NCBI RefSeq assembly: GCF_019195455.1
Contig: NZ_JAIMBW010000001.1
Location: 3,872,001-3,936,000, forward strand
Source: Gymnodinialimonas phycosphaerae
GTDB lineage: Bacteria > Pseudomonadota > Alphaproteobacteria > Rhodobacterales > Rhodobacteraceae
Reading direction: 5' to 3'
DNA length: 64,000 nucleotides
Part shown: positions 57,900 to 64,000 of the stretch, in pieces
How positions within the stretch are numbered: the stretch's first letter is position 1
Layout of the letters: each line of letters begins with the position of its first letter
Made by a program: the position numbers and the translations under genes
Notes under the pieces: model-generated
The model's database searches: none
The model's input: the letters and a program-made list of their open reading frames with translations, nothing else
What the model was told of the DNA's origin: nothing

Positions 57900-60334
57900 G
57901 CGCGTGCGCGGCCCACGGCAGCGAGGATGGCTTCTGGCGTGGCGGGGGCTTGCAGGTCTGGGAAGTTCGCCCCAGCGCTGGCGCAGGCGTGGGAGAGGGC
58001 GGAAAAGACGCTGATGCCAAGCATGAAGGGCGGCTCGCCCACCGCCTTGGAGCGGTAGATCGTGTCCTCTCGGTTTGCCGCATCGTAAAGCGAGACGTTG
58101 AAGATATCGGGCGCATCGGAGGCGCAGGGGATCTTGTAAGTCGACGGCGCGTGGGTCTTGAGGGCGCCTTTGGCATCCCAGACCAATTCTTCCATGGTCA
58201 ACCATCCGGCGCCCTGGACGAAGCCGCCTTCGATCTGGCCGATATCGAGCGCAGGGTTGAGAGACGCGCCCGCGTCATGGAGAATATCGGTGCGCAGGAT
58301 ACGGTTCTCGCCGGTCAGGGTGTCGATGACGACCTCGGAACAGGCGGCGCCATACGCGAAGTAGAGGAAGGGACGGCCTTGGCCCTTGAGGCGGTCCCAG
58401 GCGATTTTGGGGGTCTTGTAGAAGCCGGTCGCAGAAAGGGAAATCCGCGCCATATAGGCGCGCTGCACGGCCTCATCAAACGGCATTTCGGCGGTGGGCG
58501 ACCGAACCAAGCCGTCCTCGAAGGTGATGTCCGCAGGCTCCGCGTGCAGTTCGGCCGCCACCCCCTCTGCGATCCGTTTACGGATCTTATCGCAGGCGGC
58601 TTGCACCGCCATCCCGTTGAGGTCGGTTCCGGACGACGCAGCGGTGGCCGAGGTGTTGGGCACCTTGCCGGTATCCGTTGCAGTGATCTTCACACGCTCT
58701 GGCGCCACGCCAAAGCGGTGCGCGGCCACTTGCGCGACCTTCTGGAAAAGGCCCTGGCCCATCTCTGTGCCGCCGTGGTTGAGGTGGATCGAGCCGTCTT
58801 GGTAGACATGTACCAACGCGCCCGCCTGGTTCAGATGGGTCAGCGTGAAAGAGATGCCGAACTTCACCGGCGTCAGCGCGATGCCGCGCTTGAGCACCGG
58901 TTCGCGTGCGTTCCAATCGTCCACGCGGGCGACGCGGGCCGTGTAATCACATTGCTCTGCCAAACGCTCGGTCATCTCGTTCAGGAGGAAATCTTCCACC
59001 TCCATCCCATAGGGCGTCGTATTGGGCGTTTGCCCCCCCGCAACGGGCGAATGGGCCCCGCCAAATCGTTTCGCGCCCCCTTCGCTGGTCACACGCACCG
59101 CGCCACGTCCCTTTAGATCCGCCGTCTCCAGCCGTGCTCCCTTCATCTTGCCAGAAAAACTCCCGCCGGAGGCTCGGCCCTCGGTCAAGGGCGCCTCCCG
59201 GTAATAATTCAAGCGCCGCAGCGCCAGGGGCTCTATCCCCAACTGATGGGCGGCGTGATCCATCACCCGCTCGATCCCGACCATGCCTTGGGGGCCGCCA
59301 AAGCCACGAAAGGCGGTGGCGGACTGCGTGTTGGTTTTCCAGCGGTGAGAGGTGATCCGGGCGGCAGGCAACAGATACGCGTTGTCGGCATGGAGCATGG
59401 CGCGATCGGCAACGGGTAGCGACAGGTCCATCGCCCACCCGCAGCGGATGTGCTGGGTGAAATCGACGCCAACCAGGCGCCCGTCGGCATCGAAACCCGC
59501 GCGGTAATCGATTGTCGCATCGTGGCGCTTGCCGGTGATGATGAAATCATCATCGCGATCATAGCGCATCTTGCAGGGCCGCCCGGTCTGCGCGGCGATG
59601 ATGGCACAGGCAATGGCCAGATGGTTGCCTTGGCTTTCCTTGCCGCCGAACCCTCCGCCCATGCGGCGCACCTCCACGCGGACCGCGTGCATCGGCAGGC
59701 CAAGGGCATCGGCCACCTTGTGCTGGATCTCGGTCGGGTGCTGGGACGAGGAGTGGATGACCATGTCGCCGCCTTCTTGCGGCAGGGCGAGAGCGGATTG
59801 CCCCTCAAGATAAAAATGCTCCTGCCCGCCGATGTCGAGGCGGCCCTCGACCACATGAGTGGCAATGCGCAGGGCCTCGTCCACGTCGCCCTTGGAATAA
59901 ATGCGCGGCCCGTCCTCGAACCGGCTATTGGCAGCCTGAGCCTCTTCGATGGTCAGGATCGGTGTCTCATCCTGAAAGATAGGCTGCGCCAGGGCAGCCG
60001 CGCGGCGGGCCTCCAGATGGCTGCGCGCGGCAACCAAGAACAGGGGCTGTCCCGCGTAGTGGATCGTGCCGTCCGACAGAAGCGGTTCGTCATGGTTGGA
60101 CGGAGAACAATCGGGGATCTGCGCCAGGTCCGCCCCCGTCACAACTGCGAAGACGCCAGCGGATGAGCGGGTGGCGCGCAGGTCCATGTCCGTGACATGG
60201 CCCTTGGCAACCGTCGACAAGCCGAAGGCCAGATGCAGGCAATCGGGCGGGGTCGGAATATCGTCCACGTAGCGCGCGGCGCCTGTGACGTGCAGGCGCG
60301 CGGCGTCGTGGGGGAGGGGTTTGTGCACGCTCAT
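57896..60334 (-). CDS. xdhB: Xanthine dehydrogenase, molybdopterin-binding subunit
   Basis: 812 residues. The N-terminal aldehyde-oxidase a/b hammerhead domain ([24 protein letters not shown]) leads into the Moco domain with [32 protein letters not shown] and the late VGEPPFMLG with the catalytic Glu region. It oxidises hypoxanthine and xanthine to urate. It is longer than the Rhodobacter capsulatus subunit (777, from memory). About 50 extra residues lie at 383-437, just before [11 protein letters not shown], and their DNA resembles the dispersed repeat. Overlaps both neighbours by ATGA. Confidence 0.93.
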   Translation of the reverse strand: MSVHKPLPHDAARLHVTGAARYVDDIPTPPDCLHLAFGLSTVAKGHVTDMDLRATRSSAGVFAVVTGADLAQIPDCSPSNHDEPLLSDGTIHYAGQPLFLVAARSHLEARRAAALAQPIFQDETPILTIEEAQAANSRFEDGPRIYSKGDVDEALRIATHVVEGRLDIGGQEHFYLEGQSALALPQEGGDMVIHSSSQHPTEIQHKVADALGLPMHAVRVEVRRMGGGFGGKESQGNHLAIACAIIAAQTGRPCKMRYDRDDDFIITGKRHDATIDYRAGFDADGRLVGVDFTQHIRCGWAMDLSLPVADRAMLHADNAYLLPAARITSHRWKTNTQSATAFRGFGGPQGMVGIERVMDHAAHQLGIEPLALRRLNYYREAPLTEGRASGGSFSGKMKGARLETADLKGRGAVRVTSEGGAKRFGGAHSPVAGGQTPNTTPYGMEVEDFLLNEMTERLAEQCDYTARVARVDDWNAREPVLKRGIALTPVKFGISFTLTHLNQAGALVHVYQDGSIHLNHGGTEMGQGLFQKVAQVAAHRFGVAPERVKITATDTGKVPNTSATAASSGTDLNGMAVQAACDKIRKRIAEGVAAELHAEPADITFEDGLVRSPTAEMPFDEAVQRAYMARISLSATGFYKTPKIAWDRLKGQGRPFLYFAYGAACSEVVIDTLTGENRILRTDILHDAGASLNPALDIGQIEGGFVQGAGWLTMEELVWDAKGALKTHAPSTYKIPCASDAPDIFNVSLYDAANREDTIYRSKAVGEPPFMLGISVFSALSHACASAGANFPDLQAPATPEAILAAVGRARA
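59134..59173 (-). repeat. Repeat-like segment inside xdhB
   Basis: On the minus strand GCCTCCGGCGGGAG is followed by TTTTTCTGGCAAGATGAAG and GGAGC, parallel to the intergenic copies (TATTTGGCAAGATGAAG, then GGAGCGG). It encodes the segment [13 protein letters not shown] (about residues 388-400) in frame, inside a stretch that typical XdhB proteins lack. Confidence 0.5.
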
Positions 60335-61773
60335 GGCTGCACCTCCAGAACGTTGGTGGCTTGGCCCGACATCTCGGCCACATAACGCAGGAGCATGTTC
60401 CGGGCGGCCTCCAACCGATAAACGCTGGACGCGCGCATATCCGAGAGCGGGGCGAAGTCCTGGGCGAAAGCAGGCAGCGCCGCACGTGCGGACGCTTCCG
60501 AGAAATCCGCGCCCAAAAGTGCCTTCTCCACAGCCGTTGCCCGCTTCGGCGTGCCCGCCATGCCACCAAAGGCGATGCGGGCGGTCTTGATCATGCCGCC
60601 CTCCACTGAGAGGTTGAATGCCCCGCAGACGGCCGAGATGTCCTGATCGAACCGTTTCGACAGTTTGTAGACGCGCAGCGTGTCGGACTGCGCAGGAAGG
60701 CTGACGGCCTCGACGAACTCACCGGGCGCAAGATCCTGTTTGCCGTAGCTGAGGAAGAACTCCTCCAGCGGTAAATCGCGGCGGGCATCGCCGTGGCGCA
60801 GGTGCAGGGTGGCCCCGAGGGCGATGAGAGCGGGAGGGTTGTCGCCGATGGGCGAGCCGTTGGCGATGTTGCCGCCGATCGTCGCGGCGTTGCGGACCTG
60901 GACTGAACCATAGCGGCGGATCATCTCGGCATAGCTGGGGTGGCGCGGGGCCATGGCGGTAAGAACATCGGTCATATTGGTCATCGCGCCGATGCGGATG
61001 GTTTCCTGATCCGCATCAATGCCCTTCAAATCGCTGCATTGGTTCAGGAATGCGACCTCGCCCAGGTCGCGGTGCTGCTTGGTGACCCAAAGGCCCACGT
61101 CCGTGGCGCCGGCGATCAGCGTGGCGTCGGGATGGGCGGCGTACCATGCGGCCAGTGCGTCGGAGTCGGTGGGTATGAAGGGGGAGGAGTCCTTGTTGGA
61201 AGAAAGGGGGGACGCTGTCCCCCGTCCTTCGGACTCCCCCTGGGATATTTCTGGAACAGGGAAGAAGTGAGAGGCGATAGCGGCGGCGTCGGTTTTCATA
61301 TGGGGCGGGATGGGCGCCGTGGAAGCGGCGCGCGCGGCGCGCAGGATCGGGGCGTAGCCCGTGCAGCGGCAGAGGTTGCCAGCGATCTGGTCTTCATGAT
61401 CCGTGGCACCGTTCAGGTGCGCGGTCGCCATAGAGGCGATGAAGCCGGGCGTGCAGAAGCCACATTGGCTGCCGTGATGTTCGACCATGGCCTGTTGCAC
61501 GGGGTGCAGGGTGCCATCGGGGGCGGCGATACCTTCGACCGTGCGCACCGCACGGCCTTCGAGTTGCGGCAGAAACAGGATGCAGGCGTTCAGCGACCGG
61601 GCGGTGCCGTCAGCATCCGTCACCATGACGGTGCAGGCACCGCAGTCGCCTTCATTGCAGCCCTCTTTGGTACCGGTCAGTCGCGCATCTTCGCGCAGCC
61701 AGTCCAGAAGCGTGCGTGTTGGCGCCGCCTCCACCGTCTGCGGCTCTCCGTTCAGAAGGAACCGGGTTGTCAT
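60331..61773 (-). CDS. xdhA: Xanthine dehydrogenase, Fe-S/FAD subunit
   Basis: 480 residues. The plant-type 2Fe-2S motif CNEGDCGAC (Cys39, 44, 47, with Cys64) is followed by the second cluster domain ([15 protein letters not shown]). The FAD_binding_5 domain has [16 protein letters not shown] and [14 protein letters not shown], and a CO_dh_flav C-terminal domain completes it. It transfers electrons from XdhB to NAD+. It resembles R. capsulatus XdhA (462 residues, from memory) but has about 18 extra residues in the interdomain linker (168-202) encoded by a repeat-like element. First gene of the operon. Confidence 0.93.
   Translation of the reverse strand: MTTRFLLNGEPQTVEAAPTRTLLDWLREDARLTGTKEGCNEGDCGACTVMVTDADGTARSLNACILFLPQLEGRAVRTVEGIAAPDGTLHPVQQAMVEHHGSQCGFCTPGFIASMATAHLNGATDHEDQIAGNLCRCTGYAPILRAARAASTAPIPPHMKTDAAAIASHFFPVPEISQGESEGRGTASPLSSNKDSSPFIPTDSDALAAWYAAHPDATLIAGATDVGLWVTKQHRDLGEVAFLNQCSDLKGIDADQETIRIGAMTNMTDVLTAMAPRHPSYAEMIRRYGSVQVRNAATIGGNIANGSPIGDNPPALIALGATLHLRHGDARRDLPLEEFFLSYGKQDLAPGEFVEAVSLPAQSDTLRVYKLSKRFDQDISAVCGAFNLSVEGGMIKTARIAFGGMAGTPKRATAVEKALLGADFSEASARAALPAFAQDFAPLSDMRASSVYRLEAARNMLLRYVAEMSGQATNVLEVQP
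61206..61266 (-). repeat. Repeat-like segment inside xdhA
   Basis: On the plus strand GGGGGAC-GCT-GTCCCCC (61207-61223) is a palindromic head, followed by GTCC-TTC-GGAC and the tail GGGATATTTCTGGAACAGGG. It aligns with the intergenic element at 37227-37274 (hairpin head, CCCCC, GGCATTTTCGTGGAACA). It encodes about 20 residues of the linker between the Fe-S and FAD domains, in frame. Confidence 0.6.
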
Positions 61774-61847
61774 ATGGCAATGCCCACCGCGTTACTGGAG
61801 CTTTGGGGTGGTCGTCCGGCCCTCGATGCGGCGTAGAGGGCGGGCCC

Positions 61848-61878
61848 GGTTTGTCTGACCTGCGCGCTAGGACAAACC
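61848..61878. promoter_or_regulatory. Inverted repeat upstream of xdhA
   Basis: GGTTTGTC (61848-61855) and GACAAACC (61871-61878) are perfect 8-bp inverted arms with a 15-base spacer, 75-105 bases before the xdhA ATG at 61773. The geometry suits a dimeric regulator bound to two half-sites about two turns apart. No regulator gene adjoins it on this side except the ArsR-type one at 62848. Confidence 0.5.
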
Positions 61879-61913
61879 ATTTGCCGTCAATAATCAAGCA
61901 ATGTTCTTGCCCG

Positions 61914-62399
61914 TCACAGGCCTTGGGCGGTGACGTCGAGTTGCGCGGCGGCGGTGCCCCATCCGTCCTCGAAGCCCATCGCTTGGTGTTGGGCGCGGGC
62001 CTCGGACGTCGCGTGACGCACCACAACCCGGTACGCGGTGCCAGTGCCACTTGGGGAAAGCGTGACGGTCGCCGTCATGAAGCCGCCCCCGGTGGGGCGA
62101 AAGTTTTCGGACAGCGCGTCGGTGAAGGACAGGCTTCGGCCTTCCTCAAGTGTCAGAAAGCAGCCCTCGGACGGCATGTCTTCGCCATCGGGGCCTTGCA
62201 TGCGGGTGAAGAAGCGTCCGCCGGGACGGGGGTCGATCACGGCCTCGGCACAACGCCAAGGGGGTGGCGTGAACCAGCGACACAACACGTCCGCATCGGT
62301 CCAGCAGCGCCAGACCTTGGCGGGCGGCGCGGTGAGGGTGCGGTCGAGGACAAGGTCGAGGTCTGGGCGAAAATCCGTGGGCAGGTTGGGCGATGTCAC
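61914..62399 (-). CDS. SRPBCC (AHSA1-like) domain protein, second copy
   Basis: 161 residues from a GTG that overlaps the stop of the upstream SRPBCC gene (GTGA). AHSA1/START-like motifs: LDLVLDRTLTAPPAKVWRCWTDADVLCRWFTPPPWRC at the start, PGGRFFTRMQGPDGEDMP, and a C-terminal GFEDGWGTAAAQLD helix. The fold forms a hydrophobic cavity for a small ligand. Paired with an ArsR-type regulator and another SRPBCC protein, a common stress or detoxification arrangement. The ligand is unknown. Confidence 0.85.
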   Translation of the reverse strand: MTSPNLPTDFRPDLDLVLDRTLTAPPAKVWRCWTDADVLCRWFTPPPWRCAEAVIDPRPGGRFFTRMQGPDGEDMPSEGCFLTLEEGRSLSFTDALSENFRPTGGGFMTATVTLSPSGTGTAYRVVVRHATSEARAQHQAMGFEDGWGTAAAQLDVTAQGL

Positions 62400-62851
62400 G
62401 TCGTGACGCCTTCGATGTGACGGGCGAGGTTTTCCAACGCGTGGGTCCAACCGCCTTCGACCTCGGGCAATACTTCCTGGCCCGCAAAGCTGGCAACGAA
62501 GATCGTAACGTCCAGGTCGGTGGTCGTGCCTGTCGCAGCCAGATCGAAGATCGCCAGAGACGTCGCGAAAGCCGCGCCCTCGGCCTCCAGCGTCTCGGCG
62601 TAGGAGATGCGGTTGGGCGTGATCTCGACCCAGTCGGTGCGCACGGTGACATAGGGGTTGTCCGCTGGCCAGCAGGTGGAAATCTCGCGGACACCGGGGG
62701 CGGGGGCAGGCTGGTCCTTGATCAGCACGACCATGTCGGCATCCGGAGTGCCCCAAACCATGCGCGCCTCGGGGCTGGTCAGGGCGGTCGCCACTCGGGC
62801 CGGGTCGGCGGGCAGTTTGCGCGTGAATGTGAGCGTCTTGGTGTCAGTCAT
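62396..62851 (-). CDS. SRPBCC (AHSA1-like) domain protein, first copy
   Basis: 151 residues. LTFTRKLPADPARVATALTSPEARMVWGTPDADMVVLIKDQ and the closing WTHALENLARHIEG helix are typical of AHSA1-type SRPBCC proteins. It overlaps the ArsR-type gene by ATGA upstream and the second SRPBCC gene by GTGA downstream. The three genes thus form one small operon. Possibly involved in handling a hydrophobic compound; not determined. Confidence 0.85.
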   Translation of the reverse strand: MTDTKTLTFTRKLPADPARVATALTSPEARMVWGTPDADMVVLIKDQPAPAPGVREISTCWPADNPYVTVRTDWVEITPNRISYAETLEAEGAAFATSLAIFDLAATGTTTDLDVTIFVASFAGQEVLPEVEGGWTHALENLARHIEGVTT

Positions 62852-63168
62852 GGGGTGTCCTTTTGCAGGTAGGCTTCAAGCCGGTCCAGTTTCGCAGTCC
62901 AGATGGTTCTTTGCTGGTCAATCCAGGTGTCTGCGGCCTCCAGCGCCTCGGGATGGAGGGTGCAGATCCGGGTGCGACCGACTTTGCGGGAGGTCACGAG
63001 GCCCGCACGCTCCAATTGTGCCAAATGCTTGAGGAAGCTGGGAAGCGCCATGGCATGGGGGTGTGCGAGCGCTTTGACGGGCGCCTCGCCCTCGCAGAGT
63101 TGAGCGATGACGGCACGCCTGGTGGGGTCGGCGAGGGCTGCGAAGAGGTGGTCTAGATGGTTAGCCAT
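62848..63168 (-). CDS. ArsR/SmtB family helix-turn-helix regulator
   Basis: 106 residues from ATG 63168 (an ATG at 63183 would add five). The winged-helix core is LDHLFAALADPTRRAVIAQLCEGEAPVKALA, followed by the recognition helix LPSFLKHLAQLERAGLVTSRKVGRTRICTLHPEAL. The metal-binding CVC motif of ArsR proper is absent, so it belongs to the SRPBCC-linked subgroup. It probably represses its own operon through the inverted repeat at 63190-63214. Confidence 0.88.
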   Translation of the reverse strand: MANHLDHLFAALADPTRRAVIAQLCEGEAPVKALAHPHAMALPSFLKHLAQLERAGLVTSRKVGRTRICTLHPEALEAADTWIDQQRTIWTAKLDRLEAYLQKDTP

Positions 63169-63189
63169 AGGGATAAGTAACATGGGGTG

Positions 63190-63214
63190 TAGCCAAAAGA
63201 TAGCCGTTTGGCTA
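63190..63214. promoter_or_regulatory. Inverted repeat operator between the ArsR-type gene and dnaE
   Basis: TAGCCAAA (63190-63197) and TTTGGCTA (63207-63214) are perfect inverted arms with a 9-base spacer. It sits 22-46 bases before the regulator start and is the natural candidate for its binding site. Inside it, a second dyad TAGCCGTTTGGCTA overlaps. Confidence 0.55.
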
Positions 63215-63285
63215 AGTTTATTTATCCACAAGATCAGGTGGTGGAGCGCTGGCGCGCCGCTAGGGGGTGCGGTAGCGTTGTCGCC

Positions 63286-64000
63286 ATGACCGAAGCACCC
63301 AAGTTCATCCACCTGCGCCTCCATACCGAATACTCGTTGCTGGAAGGCGCGATGAAGGTGAAGAAAATGCCCGGTATGGTGGCCGACGCAGGCATGCCCG
63401 CCGTCGCCGTGACCGACACCAACAACATGTTTTGCGCGCTCGAATTCTCGGAAATGGCGAAGAAAGCGGGGGTACAGCCCATCATTGGCTGCCAGATCGA
63501 TGTTGAGTACGAGGTCGCCGCCCCCGGAGAGAAGCCGCGCCCGCCCGCCGCCATCGTGCTATTGGCCCAGAATCGCAAGGGCTATGAGAACCTGATGAAG
63601 CTGAACTCCGCGCTGTACCTGCGCGGCGACGGCTCTGTCCCCCATGTGACCTTGCCAGAACTGACAGAGCATGCCGACGGCCTGATCTGCCTGTCCGGTG
63701 GCCCCGACGGACCTGTCGGCCAGCATCTGCGCGCGGCGCAATTGCCGAAGGCAGAGGCGATGTTGAAGACGTTGTCGGCGATCTATCCGGACCGTCTATA
63801 TGTGGAATTGCAACGTCACCCCGGCGAAAACGGCCTGCCAGAAGCAGAAAAACTGACGGAGCGCGGCCATGTGGAGTTGGCTTACGCGCTGGGTTTGCCG
63901 CTGGTTGCCACTAACGATGTGTATTTTCCGAAGTCCGAGATCTACGAGGCCCACGACGCGATGCTTTGCGTCGCCCAAGGCGCCTACGTCGACCAGTCCG
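63286..64000 (+). CDS. dnaE: DNA polymerase III alpha subunit, 5' part
   Basis: The first 238 codons of DnaE, open to the window edge. FIHLRLHTEYSLLEGAMKV at the start is the PHP-domain motif. VTDTNNMFCALEFSEMAKKAGVQPIIGCQI and LVATNDVYF with YEAHDAMLCVAQG follow, all in the PHP domain order. It is the replicative polymerase. ATG at 63286 is 118 bases from the divergent ArsR-type gene. The rest lies beyond the window. Confidence 0.95.
   Translation, partial: MTEAPKFIHLRLHTEYSLLEGAMKVKKMPGMVADAGMPAVAVTDTNNMFCALEFSEMAKKAGVQPIIGCQIDVEYEVAAPGEKPRPPAAIVLLAQNRKGYENLMKLNSALYLRGDGSVPHVTLPELTEHADGLICLSGGPDGPVGQHLRAAQLPKAEAMLKTLSAIYPDRLYVELQRHPGENGLPEAEKLTERGHVELAYALGLPLVATNDVYFPKSEIYEAHDAMLCVAQGAYVDQS

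Noticed and set aside
57900..58205. N-terminal extension of XdhC of about 100 residues
   Set aside because: It overlaps the xdhB coding end and has no similarity to the family. XdhC begins naturally at ATG 57899 with an ATGA junction.
1..64000. tRNA or rRNA genes, insertion sequences, prophage or integrase genes
   Set aside because: I looked in the gaps for clover-leaf patterns, transposase motifs and integrases and saw none.

Overview
The window looks like a piece of a high-GC alphaproteobacterial chromosome of the Rhodobacterales (Roseobacter/Rhodobacter type). The signs are an RpoH(II)-like sigma factor with a candidate sigma-E promoter, a CtrA-like box before comM, a Rhodobacter-type xdhABC set, a membrane-anchored MoeB, and short dispersed repeats of a kind I associate with this order. 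Nothing indicates a plasmid, prophage, insertion sequence, CRISPR array, rRNA or tRNA. Both edges cut a gene: a class III aminotransferase on the left and dnaE on the right.

Left part (1-16 kb). After the aminotransferase and a HemG-like flavodoxin comes a tightly overlapping plus-strand operon: two zinc-ribbon DUF4178 proteins, a 59-residue one-helix protein, a DUF350 protein and a membrane-embedded polyamine aminopropyltransferase. This is the best candidate for a poorly described system. Next, on the minus strand, is a BMP-type (purine/nucleoside) ABC importer operon (6.0-11.5 kb) with a LysE exporter gene between its two permease genes. A housekeeping run follows: rimI, tsaB, a GFA-fold protein, an Nfu-type Fe-S scaffold, a DUF2267 protein, a universal stress protein and a class IV aminotransferase.

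Middle (16-46 kb). trpS is followed by a striking array of four consecutive short palindromes. Then come an apparently catalytically dead rhomboid, murJ-glnD, a penicillin-binding-protein activator homologue, rsmI-yraN-gshB-hydrolase, comM, a GST, a phosphatase-cobU pair, rpoH, a gluzincin-like membrane protein, coaBC-dut-moeB, an amino-acid ABC receptor and permease without an ATPase, an M3 oligopeptidase, small exported proteins, a D-2-hydroxyacid dehydrogenase and a large dimethylglycine/sarcosine dehydrogenase-like enzyme.

Right part (46-64 kb). An SH3b plus beta/gamma-crystallin exported protein, a cyclic-nucleotide-domain patatin, a DUF938 methyltransferase-like gene with two tandem exported paralogues, and a FAD oxidoreductase are followed by a long minus-strand operon. 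In transcription order it reads xdhA-xdhB-xdhC-ABC ATPase-permease-small membrane protein-permease-K+ channel-BMP receptor. Almost every junction is a 4-base ATGA overlap and a terminator-like hairpin closes it. The layout strongly suggests coupled uptake and oxidation of purines (hypoxanthine/xanthine). Upstream are an ArsR-type regulator with two SRPBCC genes, and dnaE.

A cross-cutting observation is a family of short repeats with a tail resembling GTATTTGGCAAGATGAAG, sometimes headed by a GC-rich palindrome. Intergenic copies lie near 5.75, 6.0, 33.97, 37.25, 42.49 and 51.33 kb. Two related copies appear to sit in frame inside xdhA and xdhB, where they would encode extra interdomain peptides.
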